Shown: positions 63,064-64,000 of the stretch, piece by piece
Numbering within the stretch: position 1 is the first letter of the stretch
Layout of the letters: the number at the start of each line of letters is the position of its first letter
DNA from: Sepiola atlantica
Lineage: Eukaryota; Mollusca; Cephalopoda; Sepiida; Sepiolidae
Length of the DNA stretch: 64,000 bases
NCBI GenBank assembly: GCA_963556195.1
Contig: OY744528.1
Location: forward strand, 62,554,052 to 62,618,051
Direction: 5' to 3'
Notes under the pieces: generated by a model
Databases searched by the model: none
What the model saw: the letters and a program-made list of their open reading frames with translations, nothing else
Told to the model about the DNA's origin: nothing
Translations under genes and position numbers: made by a program

Positions 63064-63487
63064 TTATTTTCTAATGTTGGCACAAGTGTTTATAATGAAT
63101 ACACTCTCAATCAAAAATTATATTTTCTTGTATTTATTTTTATACTCTTGCCACGAGTGTTTATAATAAATACATTCTAAATAAAAAAATTATATTTTCT
63201 TGTATTTATTTTTATACTCTTGCCACGAGTGTTTATAATAAATACATTCTCAATCAAAAAATTATATTTTCTTATATTTATTTTTATACTCTTGCCACGA
63301 GTGTTTATAATAAATACATTCTAAATCAAAAAATTATATTTTCTTGTATTTATTTTTCTAGTCTTGCCACAAGTGTTTATAATAAATACATACTCAATAA
63401 GAAGAATATATTTTTGTATTTATTTTTCTAGTGTTACCACACGTGTTTATAATGAATACATTCTCAATCAAAAAGTATTTTTTTATT
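63064..63487. repeat. 72-bp tandem array, six copies
   Basis: TTGCCACGAGTGTTTATAAT starts at 63148, 63220, 63292 and 63364, an exact 72-bp period, with more diverged copies at about 63076 and 63434. The rest of the unit is AATACATTCTCAATC followed by A/T-rich ATTATATTTTCTTGTATTT. Confidence 0.92.
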
Positions 63488-64000
63488 TTGTTTACATTAA
63501 TTTTTCACGATTTTATGTTGTAAATATATATTTTTTTAAATAAACAATATAGTATATACTAGTTGCATTTAGTTTAAAGCTAACTACTATTTGTTAAAAT
63601 CTATTTTGGAAGAATCAATCACGATGAAATAAATATATTCCAAACGGCCATATATAATACACTAGTCGGATGGACACAACTAATAAAAATATGAAAATAG
63701 TTTTTAATTTTTCTTTTTCCTTTCTTTCTCTAGTGAACGAAGGTTTCGGGGCAAATCTCCAAAATTGTATGATGTACAAAAGTATAATGTGCCCAAGTTA
63801 ATTCATCACGTTTTCTTGAATAGCTCTGCCATAGTTCATAATGATAAGTTCATTAGTTTAAGAGTTTATTATAAACCCTGACGCGCGAGCCATTCCAGTT
63901 AACATTTTATTATATAATATAACTCAAAATTTGATGTGAAGCAATTTTTTCTCTATTAAATTGTTTGTATCTCGCCTATTTTGAAATAAATCAATCATCC
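63488..64000. other. AT-rich end of window
   Basis: I see no gene or repeat boundary in the last 500 bp. Confidence 0.4.

Noticed and set aside
62843..63180. Hydrophobic 107-codon ORF as a membrane protein
   Set aside because: Its second half lies in the 72-bp tandem array and the first half has no family match in very AT-rich sequence.

Overview
The window looks like repeat-dominated, AT-rich nuclear DNA of an invertebrate animal. The evidence is the mix of element families: Tx1-like, CR1/L2-like, jockey-like and RTE-like LINEs, Ty3/Gypsy-type LTR elements, a BED-finger hAT and several mariners, together with long (AT)n and (TATC)n microsatellites and tRNA-derived SINE-like units. A lophotrochozoan such as a mollusc, possibly a cephalopod, would fit, but that is inference from family composition only. 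No conserved host gene is recognised. Two short stretches (about 30.6-31.2 kb and 57.38-57.63 kb) could be host exons of small secreted peptides, at low confidence.

Layout. 0-2.1 kb: two tandem arrays (141-bp and 62-64-bp units). 2.4-4.0 kb: a broken Tx1-like LINE. 5.0-16.7 kb: one copy of an unclassified repeat (called R here) torn apart by expansion of a ~41-bp minisatellite, by a truncated CR1-like copy, and by a jockey-like LINE that itself carries a decayed Gypsy element. 16.7-28.8 kb: a degenerate satellite (S2) split by a hAT transposon (17090-23911, 8-bp target duplication), which is itself split by a complete LTR retrotransposon (18263-22624). 29.4-30.4 kb: dead mariner. 31.5-33.2 kb: SINE-like units and the second, uninterrupted copy of R. 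33.2-42.3 kb: fragments of L2-like, jockey-like and Tx1-like LINEs. 43.3-44.8 kb: a foldback and a MITE-like element between (AT)n tracts. 46-50.3 kb: jockey-like and RTE-like LINE pieces and a MITE-like insertion. 50.9-51.5 kb: an internally deleted mariner. 52.0-56.0 kb: a nearly full-length two-ORF LINE with a PHD-like ORF1. 58.8-60.5 kb: another jockey-like LINE. 61.3-62.5 kb: dead mariner with terminal repeats. 63.07-63.49 kb: a 72-bp tandem repeat.

The best preserved unit is the LTR retrotransposon at 18263-22624. Its 343-bp LTRs appear identical, it has a 5-bp target duplication (AAATC), gag and a 975-codon pol are intact, and all catalytic motifs are visible. A G GGA AAC heptamer lies in the gag zero frame and is followed by a 7-bp stem, which is the textbook layout for -1 frameshifting into pol. 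It sits between the two halves of the hAT transposase reading frame, giving a three-layer insertion order: satellite, then hAT, then LTR element.

Apart from that element and LINE ORF1 at 55 kb, essentially every coding trace is a pseudogene. Long open frames over the minisatellite at 5.8-8.1 kb (up to ~900 codons on the minus strand, in all three frames) are by-products of the repeat and not genes.
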